A stretch of 11,015 nt of DNA. It comes from Candidatus Peribacteria bacterium (GTDB taxonomy: Bacteria; Patescibacteriota; Gracilibacteria; Peribacterales; Peribacteraceae). The stretch is from the NCBI GenBank assembly GCA_903854455.1, contig CAINWJ010000123.1, positions 1 to 11,015 of the forward strand. The letters run 5' to 3'. Position numbers and translations under genes: made by a program. Positions 4,946 to 10,775 of this stretch are shown here, piece by piece. The notes beneath the pieces were generated by a model, which saw only the letters and a program-made list of their open reading frames with translations, was not told where the DNA came from and made no database searches. Positions within the stretch are counted from its first letter, which is position 1. Each line of letters starts with the position of its first letter.

Positions 4946-7567
4946 TCACACGATGACGATGGCATTTCCCTTCACATCCGCGGTGAATTTCTTTTTTTCG
5001 TCGGCATCCAGAATCCCGAGAGCCAGAGGATCCAGGATCGCAGTTTGGATGAGTCGCTTGAGCGGACGTGCTCCGTACACGGAGTCGTAGCCGTGATCAC
5101 CCAGCCAGGCTCGGCCTTTGTCCGTGACGGTGAGATTGATTCCTTTCTGGAGCAGACGATTGATCACGCGATCAAGCTGGATTTCCACGACGTCCTTGAG
5201 CTGATCTTTGGTCAGTGATTCGAAGACGATCACGTCGTCGATCCGGTTGATGAACTCGGGTCGGAAGTGGTGCTTGAGGACGTCGAGAATGCTCTCCTTC
5301 TCCAGCATCGTCGATACCTGGGATTCGATCGTCGATTTTTTGGATTTCTCGCGACTCTCGATCATTTCTCGAATCTGATCCGATGCGATGTTCGTCGTCA
5401 AAATGACGATGGTGTTGGTGAAGTTCACCGTGCGACCTTTATTATCCGTCAGTCGACCGTCATCCAGTAATTGCAGGAGAATATTGAACACATCGGGATG
5501 TGCTTTTTCCACTTCGTCGAAGAGGAGTACAGCGTAGGGACGACGACGCACGGCTTCGGTCAGTTGCCCGCCCTCCTCGTACCCGACGTAGCCCGGCGGC
5601 GAGCCGACGAGTCGCTGCACCGAGAACTTCTCCATGTACTCGCACATCTCGATGCGGATCAGCGCTTTCTCGTCCCCGAACAGTTCCTCGGCGAGCGCTT
5701 TGGCGAGCTCGGTTTTGCCGACTCCCGTGGGTCCCATGAAGATGAAGCTACCGATAGGACGATGTTCATCCTGAATCCCGGAGCGAGCCCTGCGGACTGC
5801 GCTGGAGACGGCTTTGACCGCCGCATCCTGTCCAACGACGCGCTGACGCAATTCTTTCTCGAGATTCTTGAGCCGATCGGTCTCGGTCTTGAGCATTTTC
5901 GTCACCGGCACACCGGTCCAGCGGCTCACGACTTTGGCGATGTCGTCGGCGGTGACTTCTTCCTTGAGCAATGCTTGATCCCCGGAAGCTTTCAGCTTGG
6001 AGCTCTGAGTTTTGAGCTGCTTCTCGAGTGCTGGTAATTCTCCATGCTTGATGGCTGCCGCGCGTTCAAAATTTCCATCACGCTCGGCTCGTTCCTGCTC
6101 AGTTTTGAGCTGATCGATCTTCGTTTTGATTTCCTTGAGTTTGCCGTGTGCCTCCTTCTCCGCCTTCCAGCGCGTCTCGATTGCCCGAATCTGCTCGGTG
6201 AGATCAGCCAGTTGCTTCTCGGCTTTCTTGAGCTGTGGGGCGGCAGCACGCGAATGTGGAGCAGCAGCCCCGCGTTGGTCATTTTTGAGCGCCATGAGCT
6301 CCATCTGCACGTTCATCTTCTTGCGTTCCAGCTGATCCAGCTCGGTCGGTTTGCTCTCGACTTCCAGCTTGAGCCCGCTGGTCGCCTCATCGATCAGGTC
6401 GATGGCTTTGTCCGGCAGGAAGCGGTCGGTGATGTACCGCGTGCTCAGATCCACCGCAGCGATGAGGGCTTCGTCGCGAATCCTCACGCCATGATGCACT
6501 TCATACTTCTCTTTGATACCGCGGAGGATTGACAATGTGTCTTCGGTTGTCGGTTCGCTCACCGGTACGGGCTGAAACCGTCGCTCCAGCGCGGCATCTT
6601 TCTCGACATGCTGTCGGTATTCCTTGATGGTCGTGGCTCCGACGGCACGCAGTTGCCCTCGGGCAAGCGCCGGCTTCAGGAGATTGCCGGCATCGGTCGC
6701 GCCTTCCGCAGCACCGGCTCCGACAATCGTATGCAATTCATCGATGAACAGGATCACTTCGCCTGCCGCTGCTTCGATTTCTTTCAGTAAGGCTTTCAAT
6801 CGATCCTCGAACTCGCCGCGGTACTTGGTCCCGGCGATCATCGCGCCGAGGTCGAGTGACAGGACGCGCTTGTTCTTGAGGCTCTCCGGCACATCGCCCT
6901 GCACGATTCTCTGCGCCAAACCTTCGACAATTGCTGTCTTTCCCGTTCCCGGTTCACCGACGAGTACCGGATTGTTCTTGGTTCTCCTGCTCAGAATTTG
7001 CATTGTCCGGCGAATTTCATCATCACGCCCGATGACCGGATCCAGCTTGCCGTCCTTGGCGAGTGCGGTGAAATCGATGGTGTATTTCTTGAGCGTATTC
7101 ATCTTCCCTTCCGGATTCGGATCATTGACGGCATGTGGTCCGCGCATGGCAGTGATTGTATCAGTGAGGCTCTGTGGCAGCAGCCCCGCTTTCAGGAGGA
7201 GAGATTTTGCATCGCTCTCAACCGTTGCCAGCGCAATGAACAGGTGCTCGAGCGACAGGAAGGAATCTTTCATCGCCTTCATCTGCTTCTCGGCTTCGGT
7301 GAAGATTTTCTGGAGCGCCGGATCAGCAGAGAGCTGACCGCCGGAAACTGTTGGCAGTTTTTTGAGCTTCGATTCGATTTCTTCAAGCATCACACCGACG
7401 TCGATCTGCTTCGATTGCAGTGCGGCGACTGGCAATCCATCCCGTTCATTCAAGATTCCCCACAGCAGGTGCAGCGGCGTCAGGATGCCATGGCTCATCT
7501 CCTGCGCTTTGGACTGCGCGGTGACGAGGGATTTCTGGGCCAATTCGGTGTAGTGGGTGGGATCCAT
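4946..7567 (-). CDS. clpB: ClpB/Hsp104 ATP-dependent disaggregase
   Basis: ClpB is a cytoplasmic hexameric AAA+ chaperone that threads aggregated proteins through its pore, normally with DnaK/DnaJ/GrpE. All 873 residues are present; the usual length is about 850-870. Seen in order: Clp N-domain 1-145 (HYTELAQKSL), NBD1 with Walker A GEPGTGKTA (204-212), Walker B VILFIDELH (271-279) and ERRF (328-331), coiled-coil middle domain about 400-530 with RWKAEKEA, NBD2 with Walker A GPTGVGKTEL (612-621), pore motif GYVG (659-662), Walker B VLLFDEVE (680-687), and the C-terminal RPEFINRID segment. The middle domain is unusual: an Ala/Pro stretch at 433-444 and a heptamer-like DNA repeat at 517-527. The start ATG (7565-7567) gives the family N-terminus; no Shine-Dalgarno box is seen. 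No CIRCE element was found in the leader, which holds two GC-rich hairpins. Confidence 0.98.
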   Translation of the reverse strand: MDPTHYTELAQKSLVTAQSKAQEMSHGILTPLHLLWGILNERDGLPVAALQSKQIDVGVMLEEIESKLKKLPTVSGGQLSADPALQKIFTEAEKQMKAMKDSFLSLEHLFIALATVESDAKSLLLKAGLLPQSLTDTITAMRGPHAVNDPNPEGKMNTLKKYTIDFTALAKDGKLDPVIGRDDEIRRTMQILSRRTKNNPVLVGEPGTGKTAIVEGLAQRIVQGDVPESLKNKRVLSLDLGAMIAGTKYRGEFEDRLKALLKEIEAAAGEVILFIDELHTIVGAGAAEGATDAGNLLKPALARGQLRAVGATTIKEYRQHVEKDAALERRFQPVPVSEPTTEDTLSILRGIKEKYEVHHGVRIRDEALIAAVDLSTRYITDRFLPDKAIDLIDEATSGLKLEVESKPTELDQLERKKMNVQMELMALKNDQRGAAAPHSRAAAPQLKKAEKQLADLTEQIRAIETRWKAEKEAHGKLKEIKTKIDQLKTEQERAERDGNFERAAAIKHGELPALEKQLKTQSSKLKASGDQALLKEEVTADDIAKVVSRWTGVPVTKMLKTETDRLKNLEKELRQRVVGQDAAVKAVSSAVRRARSGIQDEHRPIGSFIFMGPTGVGKTELAKALAEELFGDEKALIRIEMCEYMEKFSVQRLVGSPPGYVGYEEGGQLTEAVRRRPYAVLLFDEVEKAHPDVFNILLQLLDDGRLTDNKGRTVNFTNTIVILTTNIASDQIREMIESREKSKKSTIESQVSTMLEKESILDVLKHHFRPEFINRIDDVIVFESLTKDQLKDVVEIQLDRVINRLLQKGINLTVTDKGRAWLGDHGYDSVYGARPLKRLIQTAILDPLALGILDADEKKKFTADVKGNAIVIV
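5986..6018 (-). repeat. Degenerate heptamer array in clpB middle domain
   Basis: On the coding strand the units are AGCTCAA, AACTCAG, AGCTCCA, AGCTGAA and AGCTT: about 4.7 units of period 7 with consensus AGCTCNA. They encode residues of about 517-527 (QLKTQSSKLKA). A related two-unit stretch, CAGCTCAAAACTGAG, encodes QLKTEQ near residue 486. No inverted partner arm is seen. It may be a decayed element or chance in a Lys/Leu/Ser-rich helix. Confidence 0.45.
6236..6271 (-). other. Ala/Pro-rich stretch in clpB middle domain, inverted-repeat DNA
   Basis: These 36 bases encode GAAAPHSRAAAP (residues 433-444), in a place where ClpB proteins normally have charged coiled-coil sequence. Against the E. 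coli sequence from memory, the stretch from AL to WKAEK is about 7 residues longer. The DNA is an imperfect inverted repeat: GGGGCTGCTGC toward GCTGCCGCCCC. It looks like a small in-frame insertion. Confidence 0.5.
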
Positions 7568-7588
7568 GGATGAGTGAATAGTGAGAGC

Positions 7589-7605
7589 GCGGGGCTGTGC
7601 CCCGC
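7589..7605. other. GC hairpin in clpB leader
   Basis: GCGGGGC (7589-7595), TGT, GCCCCGC (7599-7605): a perfect 7-bp GC stem 22 bases upstream of the clpB ATG, within the probable 5' untranslated region. No T-tract follows directly on either strand. It could affect clpB translation, for example as an RNA thermometer, which would suit a heat-shock gene, but this is inference. Confidence 0.45.
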
Positions 7606-7637
7606 AGAGAACGGATAAGGGCGATTTTTTCCCGCAG

Positions 7638-7656
7638 CCGGGACGCCGCGTCCTGG
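7638..7656. other. Second GC hairpin upstream of clpB
   Basis: CCGGGACG (7638-7645), CCG, CGTCCTGG (7649-7656): an 8-bp stem with one G-T wobble. It is followed on the minus strand by CTGCGGG and an A-run rather than a T-run, so it is not a terminator in the clpB direction. It lies between the divergent clpB and hicB genes. Confidence 0.4.
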
Positions 7657-7788
7657 ACGATGTCTATCTGTTGCGGAAAAATCAAATAAATTGGCAGTCG
7701 AGAGTATAGAGTGCCAGTACGAAGAAGTCAAGGTTGCTCCACGAAAAACATGGTTAAAAAACTCTCAATGTGCTACCATGGTTTTCGT

Positions 7789-8037
7789 ATGGCACCTGCA
7801 CTTCCTCTCATCGCCATCGAATTCATTCCTGATACCGAAATGGGTGGGTTTACCGCTCATGTTCCGGATATTCCGGCATACGGGGAAGGAAAGACGGAGG
7901 AAGAGGCGTTGGAGGATCTGAAAGTGGGCATCCAGGCGTTCATCGAGGAGAACGGGATCGAAGTCACGCTTGCGCGTCTGAACTCACCATCCAAGCTCAA
8001 GCAGGTCAATTTCAGTGAATTGATGCCACATGGGTAG
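7789..8037 (+). CDS. hicB: HicB-family antitoxin
   Basis: HicB antitoxins bind and neutralise the HicA ribonuclease through a partial RNase H-like fold. The 82-residue product shows the family core: PLIAIEFIPDTEMGGFTAHVPDIPAYGEG, then the EEALEDLKVGIQAFIEE helix. I chose the ATG at 7789 because the family strand begins there; a longer in-frame form from GTG 7711 adds a non-conserved 26 residues, and ATG 7750 is also possible. An extended -10, TG-C-TACCAT (7771-7779), ends 9 bases before this ATG and would give a nearly leaderless mRNA (weak, no good -35). CATGGTT occurs twice (7749-7755 and 7777-7783) and could be an operator. The protein is too short for the C-terminal DNA-binding domain that many HicB proteins carry. 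It overlaps hicA by 8 bases. Confidence 0.88.
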   Translation: MAPALPLIAIEFIPDTEMGGFTAHVPDIPAYGEGKTEEEALEDLKVGIQAFIEENGIEVTLARLNSPSKLKQVNFSELMPHG

Positions 8038-8260
8038 ATTTCCGAGCGTCACAGGGAAGGAGATGGTGAAGTTTCTGCAGCGTCAGCGTTTTGTTCTTCG
8101 TCGTGTCGTCGGGAGTCACCATGTGATGAGGAAGAGCGCAGATGTGCAGACGGTGGTGCCCGTTCACGGAAATGATAATCTCAGAATCGGGACTCTTAGA
8201 GGCATTTTACGTGATATTCACATGAAGCCTGAGGAGTTCGAGAAACTCTGGAGATCCTGA
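8030..8260 (+). CDS. hicA: HicA-family toxin (mRNA interferase)
   Basis: HicA toxins are small dsRBD-like proteins that cut mRNA independently of the ribosome. This one has 76 residues, the usual size, with start MGRFPSVTGKEMVKFLQRQ, the strand-loop FVLRRVVGSHHVM carrying the catalytic His of the GSH motif (residue 30), VVPVHGN, and LRIGTLRGILRDIHMKPEEF. The ATG at 8030 lies within the end of hicB (stop 8035-8037), an 8-base overlap that implies translational coupling, antitoxin first. The order hicB-hicA is the reverse of the E. coli hicAB order. No frame damage is visible, so the pair looks functional. Confidence 0.92.
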   Translation: MGRFPSVTGKEMVKFLQRQRFVLRRVVGSHHVMRKSADVQTVVPVHGNDNLRIGTLRGILRDIHMKPEEFEKLWRS

Positions 8261-8277
8261 GAAAGAAATGTATTTGA

Positions 8278-8305
8278 TTGACTCTCGGGTCTTTCTGCGT
8301 ATCCT
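8278..8305 (+). promoter_or_regulatory. Candidate promoter for the 36-residue ORF
   Basis: TTGACT (8278-8283), 16 bases, TATCCT (8300-8305). The -35 and the spacing are the same as in the paralog A promoter at 3307-3334. Initiation about 7 bases after the -10 would give a mRNA starting only a few bases before the ATG at 8318, nearly leaderless. Confidence 0.4.
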
Positions 8306-8317
8306 TTCCCCCGTTCC

Positions 8318-8428
8318 ATGACCTCCCGCGTCCTCGTTCTCCGGCGCTCCTCACCAGTTCTGGTCGCAGCACTGGCGACTGCCATGTACGCGTGGTTTGC
8401 TTTCTATTTCTTTTACTTCGCCCGTTAA
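8318..8428 (+). CDS. Possible single-span membrane microprotein, 36 residues
   Basis: An ATG-to-TAA frame of 37 codons. The start MTSRVLVLRRSS carries three Arg, followed by a hydrophobic, aromatic-rich stretch (PVLVAALATAMYAWFAFYFF) and a short end YFAR. Positive N-terminus plus about 23 apolar residues predicts an inner-membrane microprotein with its N-terminus inside. A plausible promoter ends 12 bases before the ATG. It follows hicA by 57 bases and could be independent of both hicBA and aroF. I recognise no family. It may also be a chance frame; the coherent topology and promoter are the only support. Confidence 0.4.
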   Translation: MTSRVLVLRRSSPVLVAALATAMYAWFAFYFFYFAR

Positions 8429-8486
8429 CTCTCTCGTGTGTGGAATAGCTAGACGCTTCCCCCGAGAGAAGGGAGGCGGGGATTTC

Positions 8487-8586
8487 GAATGTAAAATGTA
8501 GAATGTAAAATGTAAAATTATCCTTTCCTCAAGCCCTGATCGTATGCATCGTCATTCTACATTCTACATTCTACATTCTACATTTT
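8487..8586. repeat. Heptamer inverted-repeat element upstream of aroF
   Basis: Arm 1 (8487-8518) is GAATGTA, AAATGTA, GAATGTA, AAATGTA, AAAT. Arm 2 (8554-8585) is four copies of ATTCTAC plus ATTT. The arms pair over 32 bases with 28 matches; all four mismatches fall on the same A/G position of the unit. The loop is 8519-8553. Repeat units contain TAG or TAA on one reading, so the element could not sit in a gene. The right arm ends 26 bases before the aroF ATG. Confidence 0.9.
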
Positions 8587-8611
8587 CTCATCCACTTTCT
8601 CCCCATACACC

Positions 8612-9631
8612 ATGCTCATCGTCCTCAAGAAGAAGAACGACGCTCCGCTCCTCAAGGAGCTCCAGCATCTCCTCGAGAAAAAGTTTGGTTGTCCATCCCA
8701 CCTGATCGGTGAGAACAAGCGCGTGCTGGCGGTTACCGGCGACACGTCGGTCATCGACATCAACCAACTCAAGAGCATGGAGGGCGTCAAATCCGTCGAT
8801 CGTGTCGACCGACCGTATAAGCTGGCGACGCGCGAGACGAAGAACCGCACATTGATTGAGGTCAGCAAAGACTGCGTCATCGGTGATCCGAAGAGTGTGG
8901 TCATCATCGCCGGTCCCTGCTCCATCGATTCCGAAGGTGATCTGGATGAAGCAGCAGCCATGGCCAAGAGTCGTGGCGTGAAGATTCTCCGCGGCGGTGC
9001 CTACAAGCCGCGCACCGGACCGTACTCGTTCCAGGGCAAGGGCATCGAAGGATTGAAGTTGATGAAGAAGGCAGGTGAGAAGTACGGCATGAAGACGATT
9101 TCAGAGATCATGAAGTCGGAAGATATTCCGGCGTTCGAGGAGTACGTCGACATGTACCAGATCGGGGCGCGAAACATGCAGAACTATGAGTTGCTCAAAG
9201 CACTGGGTAAGACCAGAAAGCCTATTCTCCTGAAGCGCGGACTGGCTGCGACGTTGGAGGAATGGCTCCTCGCTGCGGAGTACCTGCTCGCCGGCGGCAA
9301 TCCCAATGTCATGCTCTGTGAGCGCGGGATCCGGACATTCGAGGAAGAAGTTCGCTTCACATTGTGCTTGGGATCAGTTCCGGCACTTCGCGAGATGACC
9401 CACTTGCCGATCATCGTCGATCCCAGTCACGCGATGGGCAAGACGCGGTGGGTGAAGGATGCGGCGCTCGGCGGAGTCGCCGTTGGTGCCGACGGTCTGA
9501 TCATCGAGATTCATCCACGTCCTCAGACGAGTGCCTGCGATGCGGCTCAGCTACTGGATTCTGAGCATTGGAACGATTGCATGGACAGCATGACCGCAGT
9601 GGCGAAGGCGATTGGCAAGAAGGTTGTGTGA
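8612..9631 (+). CDS. aroF: 3-deoxy-D-arabino-heptulosonate 7-phosphate (DAHP) synthase, type I beta
   Basis: Catalyses phosphoenolpyruvate + erythrose 4-phosphate to DAHP, the first shikimate-pathway step, in the cytoplasm. It has 339 residues: an N-terminal ferredoxin-like domain (about 1-75), as in Thermotoga maritima and related DAHP synthases where it mediates feedback inhibition by Tyr or Phe, then the TIM barrel. Barrel motifs are VVIIAGPCSID, RGGAYKPRTGPYSFQG, QIGARNMQNYELL, PILLKRG, DPSHAMGK and IIEIHPRP. The metal ligands match the T. maritima set shifted by one: Cys103, His273, Glu299, Asp310. There is no fused chorismate mutase. ATG 8612 gives the family start (MLIVLKKK); a C/T-rich leader stands in place of a Shine-Dalgarno box. 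First gene of an aroF-aroB-aroA cluster, preceded by the heptamer element. The symbol could equally be aroG or aroA(G) in other schemes. Confidence 0.96.
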   Translation: MLIVLKKKNDAPLLKELQHLLEKKFGCPSHLIGENKRVLAVTGDTSVIDINQLKSMEGVKSVDRVDRPYKLATRETKNRTLIEVSKDCVIGDPKSVVIIAGPCSIDSEGDLDEAAAMAKSRGVKILRGGAYKPRTGPYSFQGKGIEGLKLMKKAGEKYGMKTISEIMKSEDIPAFEEYVDMYQIGARNMQNYELLKALGKTRKPILLKRGLAATLEEWLLAAEYLLAGGNPNVMLCERGIRTFEEEVRFTLCLGSVPALREMTHLPIIVDPSHAMGKTRWVKDAALGGVAVGADGLIIEIHPRPQTSACDAAQLLDSEHWNDCMDSMTAVAKAIGKKVV

Positions 9632-9633
9632 CG

Positions 9634-9723
9634 AATTAAAATTTAAGAATGTAGAATGTATAATGATCCATTAAGCAGGTAAGATAGCGAAAATTCTACA
9701 TTCTACATTCTACATTTTACATT
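9634..9723. repeat. Heptamer inverted-repeat element filling the aroF-aroB gap
   Basis: Arm 1 (9634-9668) is AATTAAA, ATTTAAG, AATGTAG, AATGTAT, AATGATC. Arm 2 (9689-9723), reverse-complemented, is AATGTAA, AATGTAG x3, AATTTTC. The arms match at 27 of 35 positions around a 20-base loop (9669-9688). The element takes up nearly all of the 100-bp spacer: it starts 2 bases after the aroF stop and ends 8 bases before the aroB ATG. Its units are the same family as the element at 8487-8586; arm 1 is the more decayed arm. Confidence 0.87.
9636..9664 (+). promoter_or_regulatory. Candidate promoter embedded in the heptamer element, for aroB
   Basis: TTAAAA (9636-9641), 17 bases, TATAAT (9659-9664), an exact -10 consensus. 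The TATAAT arises at the junction of the variant unit AATGTAT with the next unit. It would start transcription in the loop and give aroB a leader of about 60 bases containing arm 2. Called by eye; the -35 matches only 4 of 6 bases. Confidence 0.35.
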
Positions 9724-9731
9724 TCTCCGTT

Positions 9732-10775
9732 ATGCCTACCCTCACTCTGACTCCACCCTCTCATAGCCCACAGCCCTATCCCATCGTGATCGGGAAAGGC
9801 GTGTTGAACGATTTGCCAGCCATCATGAAGAAGATGGATTCTGTAGATCACATCGTGATCCTCTACGATCGGAGAATCGAAGAACTTGCGAGGAAGGTTG
9901 CATCGATCGTTTCGACGAAGCATCTTCTGGCAGTTGAAAGCGGCGAGCAGTCGAAGTCGCTTACAGAACTAGAGAGACTTGCGACGGAACTACTCAACAT
10001 CGGCGCATCCAGATCCACTGTCTTGATTACAGTTGGTGGCGGCATGATGACGGATCTGGGCGGTTTCCTCGCGAGCATCTTCATGCGCGGCATCCGGGTC
10101 ATCCATGTTCCGACCAGCATGCTCGCGATGGTCGATGCGGCAATCGGCGGAAAGACTGCGGTTGAAGTCGGCATGGTGAAGAACGTCCTCGGCACGATCC
10201 ATCATCCATGGGCGATCATCTCGGACATTGATGTACTCGCGAAGCTCCCCGACACGCAGTTGGCTGAGGGTATTGTCGAGGTCGTGAAGGAGGCGGCGAT
10301 GCTGGATGAGAAGACATTCAATTGGCTTGAGGAAGCGATGCCGAAGATTCTGGCACGCAAGGAAGTAGAGCTGATTCGCTGCATTGAGGAAGGCGCACGG
10401 ATGAAGTCAGTCGTGGTGCAAGCCGACGATCGCGATGCGAGTCATCGTCATTTCCTCAACTTCGGTCACACCATTGGTCATGCCGTGGAAGCGTATTCGA
10501 AGTTTTCGATCTCGCATGGCAAAGCAGTCAGCATCGGCATGGCGTACGAGATGAAGATTGCCGCAACGGAAGGGGCTGATCGCGTGATCGCATTGCTTCA
10601 ATTAATGAAGATGCCACTGAGGATTCCAGCCGATTTCCCACCGGCTGAGCTTTGGAAAATTATGCAGAACGACAAGAAGAAGAAGGCCGGCGTCGTGCGG
10701 ATGTTCGTGCCGTCGACGATCGGCAAGGGCGGACCGCGTTCACTCTCCGAAAAGGAATTTCTCGCTTCCATCTAA
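9732..10775 (+). CDS. aroB: 3-dehydroquinate synthase
   Basis: Converts DAHP to 3-dehydroquinate, shikimate step 2, using NAD+ and a divalent metal (Zn2+ or Co2+). All 347 residues are present, close to the usual 340-370. Motifs: PIVIGKGVL near the N-terminus, GEQSKSL (71-77), the NAD-binding glycine run VGGGMMTDLGGF (101-112), HVPTSMLAMVDAAIGGKTAVE (125-145), KNVLGTIHHP, GIVEVVKEA with metal ligand Glu183, NFGHTIGHA with His246, and SHGKAVSIGM with His262. MMTD stands where many family members have VVGD; the Asp is kept. ATG 9732 follows a C/T-rich leader without a Shine-Dalgarno box, 100 bp after aroF. It ends with TAA directly touching the aroA ATG, so aroB and aroA are co-transcribed. Confidence 0.97.
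   Translation: MPTLTLTPPSHSPQPYPIVIGKGVLNDLPAIMKKMDSVDHIVILYDRRIEELARKVASIVSTKHLLAVESGEQSKSLTELERLATELLNIGASRSTVLITVGGGMMTDLGGFLASIFMRGIRVIHVPTSMLAMVDAAIGGKTAVEVGMVKNVLGTIHHPWAIISDIDVLAKLPDTQLAEGIVEVVKEAAMLDEKTFNWLEEAMPKILARKEVELIRCIEEGARMKSVVVQADDRDASHRHFLNFGHTIGHAVEAYSKFSISHGKAVSIGMAYEMKIAATEGADRVIALLQLMKMPLRIPADFPPAELWKIMQNDKKKKAGVVRMFVPSTIGKGGPRSLSEKEFLASI

Larger units (their letters stand above)
8261..8611. other. 351-bp hicA-aroF intergenic region
   Basis: This region holds, in order, a candidate promoter (8278-8305), a probable microprotein gene (8318-8428), a weak 7-bp inverted repeat (TCTCTCG 8430-8436 with CGAGAGA 8463-8469, long loop) and the heptamer inverted-repeat element (8487-8586). 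The final 25 bases before aroF are C/T-rich. No RNA gene is recognisable. Confidence 0.6.

Noticed and set aside
6624..7337. Plus-strand frame of 237 codons opposite clpB
   Set aside because: Shadow of the ClpB NBD1/N-domain; low-complexity Ser/Arg composition typical of antisense frames.
7711..7788. N-terminal extension of hicB from GTG 7711
   Set aside because: The extra 26 residues do not look like HicB, and the family core begins at the ATG at 7789.
8430..8469. Inverted repeat TCTCTCG/CGAGAGA as terminator
   Set aside because: The loop is 26 bases and no T-tract follows, so it is not supportable as an intrinsic terminator.
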